DNA of 60,653 nt, taken from assembly GCA_017887095.1 (NCBI GenBank), contig JAGHIT010000090.1, positions 1 through 60,653 of the forward strand, given 5' to 3'. The translations under genes were made by a program, and so were the position numbers. Of this stretch, positions 9,101-17,795 are shown in pieces; the first letter of the stretch is position 1; every line of letters begins with the position of its first letter. Below the pieces are notes generated by a model, which was not told the DNA's origin, did not search any database, and saw only the letters and a list, made by a program, of their open reading frames with translations. This DNA comes from Clostridia bacterium. GTDB lineage: Bacteria > Bacillota > Clostridia > Christensenellales > Borkfalkiaceae.

Positions 9101-9515
9101 TATCCTGTTCGCTGCCTGTCTCCAAGTGAAAACAGATAAGATGCTCGGGGATAAGCTGTGCAGTTGCTTCGATATCTGCAACCAACACCTCTGCTCCTGT
9201 CTGCCATTCATGTAACGCCGTTAAGCGGCGGTAAAGCGCATCGCGGCTTCCCGCCTTGCGGTATGTCAGCACCTCGTCCTTGGCAGCAAGCCGGGCTACC
9301 CTCTTTCCTGAAAGCGCGCGGATATCCTCCGCTGCACGCTTCGCCGTGAGCGCATCTGCCGTCAGATAAACGATGCGCCCCTCAAAGAGAGAGGCGATCA
9401 GATGTTTTTGCGCGTCCGAAATGCCGAAAACCGCCGTGGGGACACCGTTTTTGACAGTCGCACCAAGCAGAGGATAATCGCCGTTCAGAACATCAAAAGA
9501 GAAAAAACCCTTCAT
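6126..9515 (-). CDS. mfd: Transcription-repair coupling factor Mfd
   Basis: A DNA translocase that removes RNA polymerase stalled at lesions and recruits UvrA. The 1129-residue protein is of normal length. In order it has the UvrB-like N-terminal half, a CarD-like RNA-polymerase-interacting domain around DYAVHETYGVGKV, the helicase motor with Walker A GDVGFGKTEVALRA, DEEQ (LILDEEQRFG) and motif III TATPIPRTLHL, then IENGIDLPNANT and the QLRGRVGRG motif VI, and a TRCF C-terminal domain. The ATG at 9515 follows the pth stop with one base between (TAG-T-ATG), so translation is probably coupled. It forms part of the prs-pth-mfd unit. Confidence 0.98.
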   Translation of the reverse strand: MKGFFSFDVLNGDYPLLGATVKNGVPTAVFGISDAQKHLIASLFEGRIVYLTADALTAKRAAEDIRALSGKRVARLAAKDEVLTYRKAGSRDALYRRLTALHEWQTGAEVLVADIEATAQLIPEHLICFHLETGSEQDMRQLIDGLVRAGYSREYSPEQRGTFAVRGDVLDIYPVNMEHPVRIDFFGDEVESIKPYDEVTGERYEKLSCVDLVAATDAVCTDEEWARILQLLHSESKKASSTAAYSRTQQILSDLEAGGPNDFVLPLLDNSTDLFSTLPEGTLLVFDECKLIKDKLVGMYKEHFERFSELEKGGEVMSFSVNQYVSAQRMERFTDFRTVALQTFAGNAYFFEPLKLFNFTSTPARRYLGSLPDLMVDIKAWRKTGYRVMLWCGTSERAGKMREALSEERISVQPLPARLSDLRDVAVLEDTLESGFLLHENRLAVIGTSDLFPKAAGARRLKRKRGDLFFAPEIGDYAVHETYGVGKVTGVERIETTDGTKEYVSLVYKDGDMLHVPVEQMDVLSKYMGGDAPTLSKIGGGEFERVKARVRASLKKLAFDLKALYAARQEQVGYVFPDCFEEMDEFIAAFPYEDTPDQAASTEEILADMRSSKVMDRLLCGDVGFGKTEVALRAAYLCILSGRQAVLMCPSTVLSEQHYKTARERMEPFGVRVACLNRFRTEKEAAATLADLQAGKVDLIVGTHRLLSSDVRFHDLGLLILDEEQRFGVEHKEKIKTYKRDVDCLTMTATPIPRTLHLSLSGIRDISTIQTPPGARLPVQTYVAEETETLVRDAILREIARGGQVFLLYNRVETIGTYARRLTEFVPEARVCIAHGRMDKATLEKNVFGFYRGEYDVLVTTTIIENGIDLPNANTLIVIDADRLGISQLYQLRGRVGRGSRLAHAYLTYKPERIMTETAAERLKAIMQFTELGSGFKIAMRDLEIRGAGNVLGAEQHGHMDKVGYELYAKILKEELTGERQEAVDLDIKATAYIPERYIESGAGRMDCYKQIADIRTLTDYKRVCRSMEETYGPLPEESLNLLVIALMKSYAVPMGVKKISVGKRGGALEFSSLNALASEGLNAAMEKYAAAVGLDMTSAPVVTFRPQGSGAKTMILMTNFLKFARTFT

Positions 9516-9516
9516 A

Positions 9517-10080
9517 CTATCCGTTATATTTACCCATCACGATATCAATCCGCTCCCCGCCTGCGAGCGAGACAGCCGCCTCCGCCGCACGTCTGCACGC
9601 CGAAGAAAACAATTCGTAATCCCCTTCTTTTACATCAGAGAGCACATAATTGATGATCGGGATATTGACCTCGGGATCGCGGATGCCGATACGGATACGC
9701 GCGAATTCTGTAAGCCCTGTCTCTGCAATGACGGAACGCATGCCGTTGTGCGTACCCGCACTGCCCGAAGGACGGATGCGCACATGTCCCTTAGGCAGAT
9801 CATAATCATCATAGATGACAACCAGCTCAGCAGGAGAAACCTTATAGCGCGCCATGAGCTGTTTGACTGCCCTGCCCGAAGCGTTCATATAAGTGAGAGG
9901 TCGCGCAATGACAATTTTATCTCCGCCGACATAAGCCTCGGCAACGCTCGCCTCGCACTCTTTTTTTCTGAATTTTACGCCCAAAAGCGCCGCAGCGTCC
10001 CCTGCGGCGAGAAAACCCATGTTATGAAATGTTTTTGCGTATTTTTCCTCGGGATTGCCGAGTCCGACGATGAGAAACAT
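9517..10080 (-). CDS. pth: Peptidyl-tRNA hydrolase
   Basis: Frees tRNA from peptidyl-tRNAs dropped by ribosomes. The 187-residue protein has the signatures of bacterial Pth: GLGNPEEKYAKTFHNMGF (residues 6-23) with Asn and the catalytic His, PLTYMNASG and the YDDYDLPKGHVRIRPSGSAGTHNGMRS segment. Its length is typical. The start is ATG 10080 behind AAGGAGAAAAT. It sits between prs and mfd, and a GC-rich hairpin (10101-10122) separates it from prs. Confidence 0.97.
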   Translation of the reverse strand: MFLIVGLGNPEEKYAKTFHNMGFLAAGDAAALLGVKFRKKECEASVAEAYVGGDKIVIARPLTYMNASGRAVKQLMARYKVSPAELVVIYDDYDLPKGHVRIRPSGSAGTHNGMRSVIAETGLTEFARIRIGIRDPEVNIPIINYVLSDVKEGDYELFSSACRRAAEAAVSLAGGERIDIVMGKYNG

Positions 10081-10100
10081 ATTTTCTCCTTACAAAGACG

Positions 10101-10122
10101 CCGCCGCGCTCAGGCGCGGCGG
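10101..10122 (-). repeat. GC-rich hairpin between prs and pth
   Basis: A perfect 9-bp stem CCGCCGCGC/GCGCGGCGG with a 4-base loop sits in the 46-base gap between the prs stop and the pth ribosome-binding site. The downstream stretch is only weakly T-rich, so it is probably a partial terminator or mRNA-processing site. Confidence 0.5.
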
Positions 10123-10126
10123 AAAC

Positions 10127-11074
10127 TCAGTCGTAAATCTTGCTCATTGGTTTGTCAAGGTAGACATTTTCGATTGCGGCAGCAAAGATGTCCGCAACGG
10201 ACAGGATTTTCATCTTGGGGAGCATCTTCTCCTCGGGAAGATGAATGGTATCCAACATCACAAGCTCCTCGATAGGCGAGTTTTTGATACGCTCGATCGC
10301 AGGTCCGGACAACACCGCATGTGTACAGCAGGCAAAGATATTGGTTGCGCCGGCGTCTACGAGCGCCTGCGCACCCTGCACAATGGTGCCACCTGTATCG
10401 ATCATGTCATCGACCAGAAGACACTTCTTCCCTTCCACATTGCCGATGATGTTCATGACCTCCATGACGTTTGCACGGGGACGGCGCTTATCGATGATCG
10501 CCATCGGGCAGTTGAGTCTCTCTGCGACCTTACGCGCACGATTAACGCTGCCGACGTCGGGCGATACGACGATGAAACTTTCGTCCATGCGCTCGGCGAA
10601 ATAATTGTAGAGGGTAGGTCCTCCCAGCAGATTATCCACGGGAATGTTGAAAAATCCCTGAATCTGCGCTGCGTGCAGATCCATCGTAAGAATGCGGTCT
10701 GCGCCCGCGGAGGTCAGAAGATCGGCGACCAACTTCGCTGTGATCGGGTCGCGCGAACGCGCCTTTCTGTCCTGCCGTGCATAACCGAAATAGGGCATAA
10801 CGGCAGTGATGCGCCCCGCCGACGCGCGCTTTGCTGCATCGATCATAATGAGAAGCTCCATCAAGTTGTCATTGACCGGTGCCGATGTAGACTGGATGAT
10901 AAACAAGTCACGTCCGCGTACGGTTTCGCCCAAATGGACGCTGGTTTCACCGTCCGAGAACTTGCTCACCTCGATTTCGCCCAGCGACGTATTGAGCCGC
11001 GCCGCGATCGCCTCCGCCAGGGGTTTGTTGGAGTTGCCTGCAAAAAGCTTGATTTCGTTACCGTGTGTGATCAT
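10127..11074 (-). CDS. prs: Ribose-phosphate pyrophosphokinase
   Basis: Makes PRPP from ribose-5-phosphate and ATP for nucleotide, His and Trp synthesis. The 315-residue length is the family norm. It shows the class I features: FSDGET near residue 40, [11 protein letters not shown] in the ATP flexible region, [11 protein letters not shown] with the catalytic His, and the PRPP loop [11 protein letters not shown]. The start ATG 11074 follows GAGGAGAAGGC. A sigma-A promoter at 11206-11234 gives a leader of about 125 bases, which is GC-rich and can fold. This is the first gene of a prs-pth-mfd run. Confidence 0.98.
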   Translation of the reverse strand: MITHGNEIKLFAGNSNKPLAEAIAARLNTSLGEIEVSKFSDGETSVHLGETVRGRDLFIIQSTSAPVNDNLMELLIMIDAAKRASAGRITAVMPYFGYARQDRKARSRDPITAKLVADLLTSAGADRILTMDLHAAQIQGFFNIPVDNLLGGPTLYNYFAERMDESFIVVSPDVGSVNRARKVAERLNCPMAIIDKRRPRANVMEVMNIIGNVEGKKCLLVDDMIDTGGTIVQGAQALVDAGATNIFACCTHAVLSGPAIERIKNSPIEELVMLDTIHLPEEKMLPKMKILSVADIFAAAIENVYLDKPMSKIYD

Positions 11075-11205
11075 GCCTTCTCCTCAGCTGTTATCTTCTG
11101 CGTAAATCAACGCAATGTACCGCTCCGATACGGCGCCGCCGATGTTCCGCCGTCCGCCCGATGGCGTACGGCCGATCCCCCCATCACCGAATGCGCTTAG
11201 TCACT

Positions 11206-11234
11206 ATTATACACGTTTCCCGTCTCTTCGTCAA
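11206..11234 (-). promoter_or_regulatory. Promoter of prs
   Basis: TTGACG (11234-11229), 17-base spacer, TATAAT (11211-11206) on the minus strand. The 11075-11374 gap otherwise holds the structured GC-rich prs leader and a short ATAAGC/GCTTAT hairpin at 11363-11377 at the end of the oxidoreductase gene. No further gene is seen there. Confidence 0.8.
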
Positions 11235-11374
11235 TCGTTCCGAACCATTTCGGTCAGGCTTCTCAAAAAAAATTTATCGGCATCGATCAAACAAGGATCC
11301 TATCGCATATCAAGCTCCCTCAACGCAAACAAGCGAGTTCATGCAATATTTTTTCCATGACAAATAAGCGCTGC

Positions 11375-12352
11375 TTATCTTTCTCCCAATCGAGTCTCTG
11401 TCCGTTCAGACGGATAGATCAGTCCGAGCTGCTTACGGCACTCGTCAAGCAATCGCATCGTATCAATCGTTGCACCCGGCGAACAGAATGCACTTTCCCG
11501 GCAGCCTTTCGCGATTTCTTCCGAGACACGTCGGAACTGTACTCCATACTTGGGCGCTTTGTCAAGAAACCGTTCTTCTTTCTGCCCATAGAGATACGCT
11601 TCTTGCGCCATGTGAAAATACGGAATACGGATTTTTCCCTCCGTCCCTTCGATCACGAATTCCTCTCCGCGAGGATCCTCAACGGAAATGAAGATCTCTG
11701 CCTGAAAAGAGCCGTAATCAAGCAAAACCGTCTCGGAAATATCGACTCCGTCCCGCAGTTCTCCGCGACACATAACGCGGCGCGGCATTCCGAACAGTTC
11801 ATAGGCATAACGCAACGGATAGACGCCGATATCGACCAAAGCGCCGCCGAGCAGTTCGGGGGAAGTAAACCGCGGAATATCTATATACCTCTCCGCATAC
11901 TTTGCCGTCACTTTTGTGATTTTTCCGATTTCTCCGGCATTCACCCAATCGCGCACCTTATGCGCAGGCGCATTATACCAAGTCCACATCGCCTCTGCAA
12001 GATAAAGATTTTTTTCACGGGCAAGAGAAAAAGCACATTCCGCTTCCATCGCGTTGACAACAAACGGCTTTTCACAAAGAACGGGCATGCCTCGTTCCAG
12101 ACAATAACATATGTAATCAAGATGTTTATTCGCTGTAACGGCAATGTACGCTGCATCAACGCCGTCTGCCGAGATCGCCGCTTCCATACTGTCATATGCC
12201 CTACAACCATACTTTGCAGCGAATCCTTCTGCGCGAGAAGGTGTCCGATTCCAGCAGGAAACGATACGGATCCCCTGCTCTCTTTGCAGCTCATCCGCCA
12301 CCTGCTCCGCAATGTTACCGCAGCCGAGAAACGCCCAGCCGAATGTACCCAT
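11375..12352 (-). CDS. Gfo/Idh/MocA family oxidoreductase
   Basis: A 325-residue NAD(P)-dependent oxidoreductase. Its Rossmann start carries the GCGNIA loop (MGTFGWAFLGCGNIAEQVAD), then GMPVLCEKPF with the family EKP motif near residue 95, and a C-terminal sheet domain with ELLGGALVDIGVYPLRYA. Such proteins act on sugars, inositols or dihydrodiols, and the substrate cannot be told from sequence. The start ATG 12352 has GGAAGGGGGTTGATAT upstream. It is the last gene of the long minus-strand unit after hemL and the esterase, with only 18 bases between it and the esterase stop. No link to tetrapyrrole synthesis is evident, so it is probably a passenger. Confidence 0.9.
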   Translation of the reverse strand: MGTFGWAFLGCGNIAEQVADELQREQGIRIVSCWNRTPSRAEGFAAKYGCRAYDSMEAAISADGVDAAYIAVTANKHLDYICYCLERGMPVLCEKPFVVNAMEAECAFSLAREKNLYLAEAMWTWYNAPAHKVRDWVNAGEIGKITKVTAKYAERYIDIPRFTSPELLGGALVDIGVYPLRYAYELFGMPRRVMCRGELRDGVDISETVLLDYGSFQAEIFISVEDPRGEEFVIEGTEGKIRIPYFHMAQEAYLYGQKEERFLDKAPKYGVQFRRVSEEIAKGCRESAFCSPGATIDTMRLLDECRKQLGLIYPSERTETRLGER

Positions 12353-12370
12353 ATATCAACCCCCTTCCGA

Positions 12371-13264
12371 TTAAGTCAATTTAAAAACTGTCCTCAGTAC
12401 CTCACAGCGCGCCGCAAGGCTCTCCTTCGTTAAGGGACTCTTCCGCACGAAATCATAGCCATGCATTGTACCTTTTGTCTCCCGCAGCATCGCATAATTT
12501 CCCCGCGCACGCAACGAAACGGCAAACGCAACCCCTTCGTCATGCAGACAGTCAAACTCCGCCGTCTCCAAATAGGCGGGCGGAAAACATCCTAAGTCTG
12601 TCCACTCCGACGGTGAAACATATTCTCTGCCCGCAAGATAGTATGCCCACATCTTCGCGTTCAGGCGGGCATTCCACATGGGCGTATCAGAATATTCCGC
12701 CATCGACTGCGTCTGCATACGACGATCAAGCACGGGATACACAAGCATAAGAAAAACAGGCTTAGGAAGTCCTTCTTCTTCGGCACGGCGCACAACGTCC
12801 GCTGCGAGACAGCCGCCCGCCGAGTCTCCGCCAACGGCAAGGCGTGCAGGATCGATCGCATATTCCGAGGCATGCTCCGTCACCCATCGATACGCGGTAT
12901 AGCAATCGTCGTTGGGCTCGGGATAGGGATGCTTTGGCGCGAGACGATAATCGACGAAGAGCACGCGGCAGCCCGTTCGCGCATATTCCGCAGCATTGCG
13001 GTAATGATACCGCGCCGCACGAAACACAAACCCGCCCCCATGAAAATAGACGAGACAGGGAAGCTTGCCCTCCGCTTCTTCGGGTGAAATAAGAAAGACC
13101 CGCACACCATCCGCATTAACGCGGCGCACTGCAACGCCCCTTCCCCCCTTCGATACCAAAGACAGCGCCGCATTCGCAACGGGCAACCAAAAGTGCGGCA
13201 AAGAGGGCAAACGAAAGTGCGAAAATATTCCGAAGCTTTTATCGATAGGATATCTTTTTTTCAT
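12371..13264 (-). CDS. Alpha/beta-hydrolase, HSL-type esterase
   Basis: A 297-residue esterase/lipase of the hormone-sensitive-lipase family. The oxyanion-hole motif is HGGGFVF, the nucleophile elbow GDSAGG, the acid lies in the ETAEFDCLHDEG region and the catalytic His in GTMHGYDF. Length is typical. I start it at ATG 13264 (MKKRYPIDK): the frame stays open upstream, but only as an antisense shadow inside hemL. The ribosome-binding site is poor, so translation may depend on coupling with hemL, whose stop is 37 bases upstream. Cytoplasmic, as no signal peptide is seen. The natural substrate is unknown, probably a small acyl ester. Confidence 0.88.
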   Translation of the reverse strand: MKKRYPIDKSFGIFSHFRLPSLPHFWLPVANAALSLVSKGGRGVAVRRVNADGVRVFLISPEEAEGKLPCLVYFHGGGFVFRAARYHYRNAAEYARTGCRVLFVDYRLAPKHPYPEPNDDCYTAYRWVTEHASEYAIDPARLAVGGDSAGGCLAADVVRRAEEEGLPKPVFLMLVYPVLDRRMQTQSMAEYSDTPMWNARLNAKMWAYYLAGREYVSPSEWTDLGCFPPAYLETAEFDCLHDEGVAFAVSLRARGNYAMLRETKGTMHGYDFVRKSPLTKESLAARCEVLRTVFKLT

Positions 13265-13301
13265 AAGAATACGCACAAAAAGACAAAAAGCAGCGCGGAG
13301 T

Positions 13302-14573
13302 CTACCGCCTTGCGGCGGCGACAGCTGAGGCGATCGCGGACGCCGTCTCCTGCAAGTGCGCCTGCGTGTGGACTGCGGAGACAAACATCGCCTCGAACTG
13401 CGAGGGCGCGACGTACTGTCCCGCGTCGAACATCGCGCCGAAGTAGCGCGCGAACGCCGCCGTGTTGCAGCCGCACGCCTCGGCGTAGTTGGCAGGCGCG
13501 CCTTTGGCAAAGAATGGCGTGAGAATGGAACCGACCCTTGCAACGGGCACGCCCGTTGCGCGAAAGGCATTTTCCAAAAACGCCCCTTTCTCCTCCAATG
13601 CGGGATAGATCTTCTCCTTCCCCTCGCGCAAGATGCGCAGCGTTGCAAGCCCCGCCGCCGTCGCAACGGGATTGCCCGAAAGTGTACCCGCCTGATAAAC
13701 CCCGCCCAGCGGCGCGACAACGGACATGATCTCCCGTCGTCCGCCATAAGCCGCAAGCGGCATGCCGCCGCCCACGATCTTGCCGTATGCCGCAAGGTCA
13801 GGCGTCACACCGTAGCGCTCCGCTGCCCCTCCATAGGCAACGCGGAAGCCCGTGATGACCTCGTCAAAGATGAGCAGCGCCTCGTTTTCATCACAGAGTA
13901 CGCGCAGCCCCTGCAAAAAGCCCTCCTCGGGCGGCACGACGCCCATGTTGGCGGCGACTGGCTCGACGATGACGCAGGCGATCTCCCCGCGGTTGGCGTC
14001 AAAGAGCTCGCGCACGCTTGGAAGATCGTTATACTGCGCAACGAGCGTCTCCCCGGCATACCCGCGCGGGACGCCGAGGCTGTCGGGCACCGCGCCCGTC
14101 AGACATCCCGATCCCGCCTTGACGAGCAACCCGTCGGAATGCCCGTGATAGTTGCCCGCAAATTTGATCACCTTGTCCCGCCCCGTATAGCCGCGCGCAA
14201 CGCGTACGGCAGACATCGTCGCCTCCGTGCCGGAATTGACGAGACGAACGAGTTCCATATGCGGACAGGCGGCGCAAATCTCCTCGGCAAGTTCCGTCTC
14301 CCTGCCCGTAGGCGCGCCATAGGAAAGCCCCCTCTTTGCGGCGTCCGTGACCGCGCGTACGACCTCTTCACGCGCATGCCCCAACACGAGCGGTCCCCAG
14401 CTCATCACATAGTCGGTATAACGCCTTCCCTCAACGTCGGTGATCGTATCCCCCATCGCCTCACGGATAAAACGGGGCGTACGCCCGACGGCGCGGAAGG
14501 CGCGTACGGGAGAATTGACGCCGCCCGGAATGACCTTCTGCGCCCGTTCAAAAAACTGTATGTTCTCGCTCAT
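13302..14573 (-). CDS. hemL: Glutamate-1-semialdehyde 2,1-aminomutase
   Basis: A PLP enzyme turning glutamate-1-semialdehyde into 5-aminolevulinate, the step after HemA in the C5 pathway. The 423-residue protein starts MSENIQFFERAQKVIPGGVNSPVR, the standard N-terminus, at ATG 14573 behind GGAAGGCGGCAT. It has the PLP phosphate site NSGTEATMSAVR, the aspartate in LLIFDEVITGFR and the Schiff-base lysine in AAYGKIVGGGMP. The length matches the family. It begins 17 bases after hemB. Its codons are notably GC-rich compared with the esterase downstream. Confidence 0.97.
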   Translation of the reverse strand: MSENIQFFERAQKVIPGGVNSPVRAFRAVGRTPRFIREAMGDTITDVEGRRYTDYVMSWGPLVLGHAREEVVRAVTDAAKRGLSYGAPTGRETELAEEICAACPHMELVRLVNSGTEATMSAVRVARGYTGRDKVIKFAGNYHGHSDGLLVKAGSGCLTGAVPDSLGVPRGYAGETLVAQYNDLPSVRELFDANRGEIACVIVEPVAANMGVVPPEEGFLQGLRVLCDENEALLIFDEVITGFRVAYGGAAERYGVTPDLAAYGKIVGGGMPLAAYGGRREIMSVVAPLGGVYQAGTLSGNPVATAAGLATLRILREGKEKIYPALEEKGAFLENAFRATGVPVARVGSILTPFFAKGAPANYAEACGCNTAAFARYFGAMFDAGQYVAPSQFEAMFVSAVHTQAHLQETASAIASAVAAARR

Positions 14574-14590
14574 ATGCCGCCTTCCGATCA

Positions 14591-15574
14591 TCACGCGGAA
14601 TGCTCCCGCTGCCAATGCGCCCAGTCAAGCGCATGATAAGTGATAACGATGTCCGCCCCTGCGCGGAAGAATGCCGTCAGAAGTTCTGTGACGGCGCGCT
14701 TTTCGTCAAGCATGCCCCTCTGAGCCGCCGCCTTGAACATGGCATACTCCCCGCTGACGTTGTAGACGGCGAGGGGAAGATTGGTCTGTGCCCGCGCCGC
14801 GTGCACGATGTCCAGATAGGCGAGCGCCGGCTTGACCATGAGGATGTCCGCGCATTCCTCTTCGTCTGCGGCAAGCTCACGCAGCGCCTCCCGCCCGTTG
14901 CGGAAATCCATCTGATACCCTCTTCTGTCCCCCGTCTGAGGGGCGGAGTCCGCGGCGTCGCGGAAGGGAGAATAAAAGACGGACGCAAATTTAGCGCTGT
15001 ACCCCATAACGGGCGTCGAGACAAAGCCGTTTGCATCCAGCGCCTCGCGGATGGCGGCAACTACGCCGTCCATCATCGAAGAAGGCGCGACCATGTCTGC
15101 CCCCGCTCTGACCGCAGCCAGCGCCGCTTTCGCGTGCAGCGGCAAAGACGCATCATTGTCCACGTCGCCGTCTGAAAGCACCCCGCAATGTCCGTGCGAG
15201 GTGTATTCACACAGACAGATATCTGCAATGACGAGCAGCTCTTTCCCCTTTTTCGCGCATAGCGTCTTGATATATCGGATAGCACGTTGGACGACGCCGT
15301 TTTCGGCATACGCTTCGCTCCCCCGCTCGTCCTTATGCGCGGGAACCCCGAAGAGCATCGTTCCCCCGATATGACAGTCGAGCATCTCGTCCACGATCTG
15401 CTCCAGCCGATCGACCGAATAACGAAAGACGCCCGGCATAGAGGGAACTTCTTCCTCGATGTTTTCCCCGTCCATCACGAATATGGGATAGACGAGCGCA
15501 CCCGTCCTTACCTGCGTCTCGGCAACGAGATCGCGCATGGCGGCGCTGTGCCGCAGCCTTCTCAACCTTTGCAT
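14591..15574 (-). CDS. hemB: Porphobilinogen synthase (ALA dehydratase)
   Basis: Condenses two 5-aminolevulinates to porphobilinogen. The 327-residue protein has the zinc-type cysteine cluster DICLCEYTSHGHCG, the A-site lysine in MGYSAKFASVFYSPFRDA and the Schiff-base lysine in MVKPALAYLDI. It starts at ATG 15574 (MQRLRRLRHSAAMRDLVAE) behind AGGAGGAATC, overlapping the end of cobA/hemD by 13 bases, which suggests translational coupling. The gene order is hemA, sirC, hemC, cobA-hemD, hemB, hemL. Confidence 0.97.
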   Translation of the reverse strand: MQRLRRLRHSAAMRDLVAETQVRTGALVYPIFVMDGENIEEEVPSMPGVFRYSVDRLEQIVDEMLDCHIGGTMLFGVPAHKDERGSEAYAENGVVQRAIRYIKTLCAKKGKELLVIADICLCEYTSHGHCGVLSDGDVDNDASLPLHAKAALAAVRAGADMVAPSSMMDGVVAAIREALDANGFVSTPVMGYSAKFASVFYSPFRDAADSAPQTGDRRGYQMDFRNGREALRELAADEEECADILMVKPALAYLDIVHAARAQTNLPLAVYNVSGEYAMFKAAAQRGMLDEKRAVTELLTAFFRAGADIVITYHALDWAHWQREHSA

Positions 15575-17007
15575 GATTCCTCCTGATAAATCGCTTCTGC
15601 CATCGCCTCTGCGCTCGGCACGGCGGCGACCGACGGCGTTATTCCGTGCGAGGTGAGCGCTTTGGCCGTCTCCTCGCCGATGCAGACCGCACGCACACCT
15701 TCGGGCAGCGGCGCAAAATCCAACAACGCGCTTGCCCCGCCGAAGGAACCGAACGTCACATACTTTGCAGACCGCATCGCACACGCCGCACGCGACAATG
15801 CCTCGCGGCCATAGACCACTTCATAGAGCGGAAATCGTATGCCTGCCTGATCCAAAATCGGATTTCCGGCTTTTGCACAAAGTACAGCGACTCTTTCGCG
15901 CGGTGCAACGTTTTTCAATGTCTCCGCAAGTGCGCACGTCGTCTGCGCTTGTGGGACGAGATCGGCATGAAACCCAAACAGGGCAAGCCGCTCCGCCGTA
16001 TACGCCCCGACCGCCGCAAACCGATGACGCGCAAAACAGCGATGATCGATTCGCAGCGTGCGACACCGTTCAAAGAACACGTCCACTCCGTTGGCGGATG
16101 TGAACGCAAGCCATTCGTATCCGTCAAGGGCTGCAAAGACACCGTCAAAATCGAGGGGAACAATGCGTCCGATCGGGCACGGCAGAGACGAAAACCCGCG
16201 CGCAAGCAGCGCATCGGACACCCGAGCAACGTGCGCCTGCGTGCCGACGACGGCGATCCGCGCACCATGGGAGCAGCTTTCAAACATGTTGCCAAAATTT
16301 CTGCCCAAAAGCATATGATCGCAAACTTCTCCGACGACGGCAGTCAGCGGCGCTTCCATCTCGCCGGCAATTCTGTCCATTTCTGCAAGGACGCAGCGCC
16401 GCACTTGCATGTTTTGCATCCCGGCACAAGAAATGAGCGCAGCGGGCGTCCGGGGCGAGCGTCCGCCCGCGATCAACCCCTTCGCGATCTGCGAACAAGC
16501 TGCCTTTGCCATGAGAAAGACAAGCGTCCCTTCCGTCCCGGCGAACTTCCCGACATCGGGAACGCCCTGCACAGTGTGCGCAGTGACCACGGTAAAAGCG
16601 CGCGCCACACCGCGGTGGGTCACGGGGATACCCGCAAGCTCTGCGGCGGCGACGGCGGAAGTCACGCCGGGTACGACGGAGCAGGAGATCCCCGCTTCAG
16701 ATAGCGCCGCAAGTTCTTCGCCGCCCCGCCCGAACACGAAGGGATCGCCCCCCTTCAGGCGGACGGTGAGCGGATATTTCTTTCCGCACGCGACGAGAAG
16801 ATCGTTGATCTCCTCCTGCTTCATGCTGTGCGCGCCCGCCCGCTTCCCGACGCAAACTTTCTCACACCGGGGCGGCGCGAGGGCAAGCACACCTTCGTCG
16901 AGGAGCGTGTCATAGACGATACAGTCCGCGCGCCTGACGAGCGCCTCGCCTTTGAGTGTAATCATCCCCTCGCCGCAGCCCGCACCGACCAATACGACGC
17001 GATTCAT
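15562..17007 (-). CDS. cobA-hemD: Fused uroporphyrinogen-III methyltransferase / uroporphyrinogen-III synthase
   Basis: A 481-residue two-domain enzyme. Residues 1 to about 245 are the SAM-dependent methyltransferase (CobA/SUMT) that makes precorrin-2: the N-terminal GAGCGEGMITLKG loop, then KGGDPFVFGRGGEE and IPVTHRG. The rest is a HemD-type synthase that closes hydroxymethylbilane to uroporphyrinogen III, a divergent domain recognised mainly by position and by the ending segment GVRAVCIGEETAKAL. Fusions like this are common in clostridia. It overlaps hemC by 4 bases (ATGA). Having both activities in one chain leads flux straight to precorrin-2 and siroheme. Confidence 0.94.
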   Translation of the reverse strand: MNRVVLVGAGCGEGMITLKGEALVRRADCIVYDTLLDEGVLALAPPRCEKVCVGKRAGAHSMKQEEINDLLVACGKKYPLTVRLKGGDPFVFGRGGEELAALSEAGISCSVVPGVTSAVAAAELAGIPVTHRGVARAFTVVTAHTVQGVPDVGKFAGTEGTLVFLMAKAACSQIAKGLIAGGRSPRTPAALISCAGMQNMQVRRCVLAEMDRIAGEMEAPLTAVVGEVCDHMLLGRNFGNMFESCSHGARIAVVGTQAHVARVSDALLARGFSSLPCPIGRIVPLDFDGVFAALDGYEWLAFTSANGVDVFFERCRTLRIDHRCFARHRFAAVGAYTAERLALFGFHADLVPQAQTTCALAETLKNVAPRERVAVLCAKAGNPILDQAGIRFPLYEVVYGREALSRAACAMRSAKYVTFGSFGGASALLDFAPLPEGVRAVCIGEETAKALTSHGITPSVAAVPSAEAMAEAIYQEESCKG

Positions 17008-17795
17008 AAAAATTCCTCCGCAAGCGCCGCAATGTCGCGATCATCACGGTATGCGGCAGTACGGATGGCCCCATCTTTTTGGGCATAAAGCATCATACCG
17101 TCAAAAAAGCAACCTACACCGCCTGTACAGCCTCCGCCAAGAAGCCGCTGGCAGGCGCGTTCGATACGGGCATAATCGCCCGCTTCTTCATCATGGATAA
17201 GACGCCCGGCCGCCCCTTCCACTGCGATAATCCCCTGGCAAGCCGCGGGAACACACAAAGCAGGTGAAAGGCGTTCGATCCTGATTTCGGGATAAACAAT
17301 TCCGAGACGATCCAGCCCCGCACAGGCAAGCACGAGCGCATCGTATTCTCCCGTAAGCATCTTTTGGATGCGCGTATCGATATTACCGCGCACCGGCAAA
17401 ACCCGTGCCTGCGGACAAATCCTCTGCACGGCGGCGGCACGGCGGGGCGAACCCGTCCCGACGCGTAAAACTTTCCGCTCCGCAACGTGAAGGAACGCAT
17501 CCCGCGCGTCGGCGCGCGGCAGACAAAAAAATCCATCGTGCGCCTCGTCCGTCGGAAGATCCTTTGCCGAGTGGACCGCAACGTCCAAGTCTCCCGATGC
17601 AAGCAACTCCGAAAAAACGTCTGTAAAAGCGCCGTGCCCGATTGCGGAAAGCGGCGAGACGACGTCCGCATCGCCACGCGTGCGGACAATAACAAGCTCA
17701 CTCTCCACGCCCCTTTCCAGGAATGCATCCTGCACAAGGCGCGCCTGCGCCACAGCAAGCGCGGAGCCGCGCGTTCCGATTTTCAACTTCCTCAT
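17004..17795 (-). CDS. hemC: Hydroxymethylbilane synthase (short form)
   Basis: Polymerises four porphobilinogens into hydroxymethylbilane using a covalent dipyrromethane cofactor. It starts MRKLKIGTRGSALAVAQ with the usual RGS-LA motif, has VHSAKDLPT, the GTGSPRRAA segment and the cofactor-binding cysteine in LGGGCTGGVG. At 263 residues it is roughly 40 shorter than most HemC proteins; domain 3 after the cysteine is reduced to about 45 residues, and the usual proline after the cysteine is replaced. The catalytic core looks intact, so I expect it to be active. It is linked to its neighbours by 4-base ATGA overlaps on both sides. Confidence 0.95.
   Translation of the reverse strand: MRKLKIGTRGSALAVAQARLVQDAFLERGVESELVIVRTRGDADVVSPLSAIGHGAFTDVFSELLASGDLDVAVHSAKDLPTDEAHDGFFCLPRADARDAFLHVAERKVLRVGTGSPRRAAAVQRICPQARVLPVRGNIDTRIQKMLTGEYDALVLACAGLDRLGIVYPEIRIERLSPALCVPAACQGIIAVEGAAGRLIHDEEAGDYARIERACQRLLGGGCTGGVGCFFDGMMLYAQKDGAIRTAAYRDDRDIAALAEEFL

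Noticed and set aside
11080-11205. prs leader as a known riboswitch
   Set aside because: It is GC-rich and foldable, but I could not recognise any conserved class and there is no terminator hairpin with a T-run before the gene.
13265-13795. Upstream extension of the esterase frame
   Set aside because: The added 177 residues are Arg-rich antisense-frame sequence inside hemL; the esterase fold starts after MKKRYPIDK.
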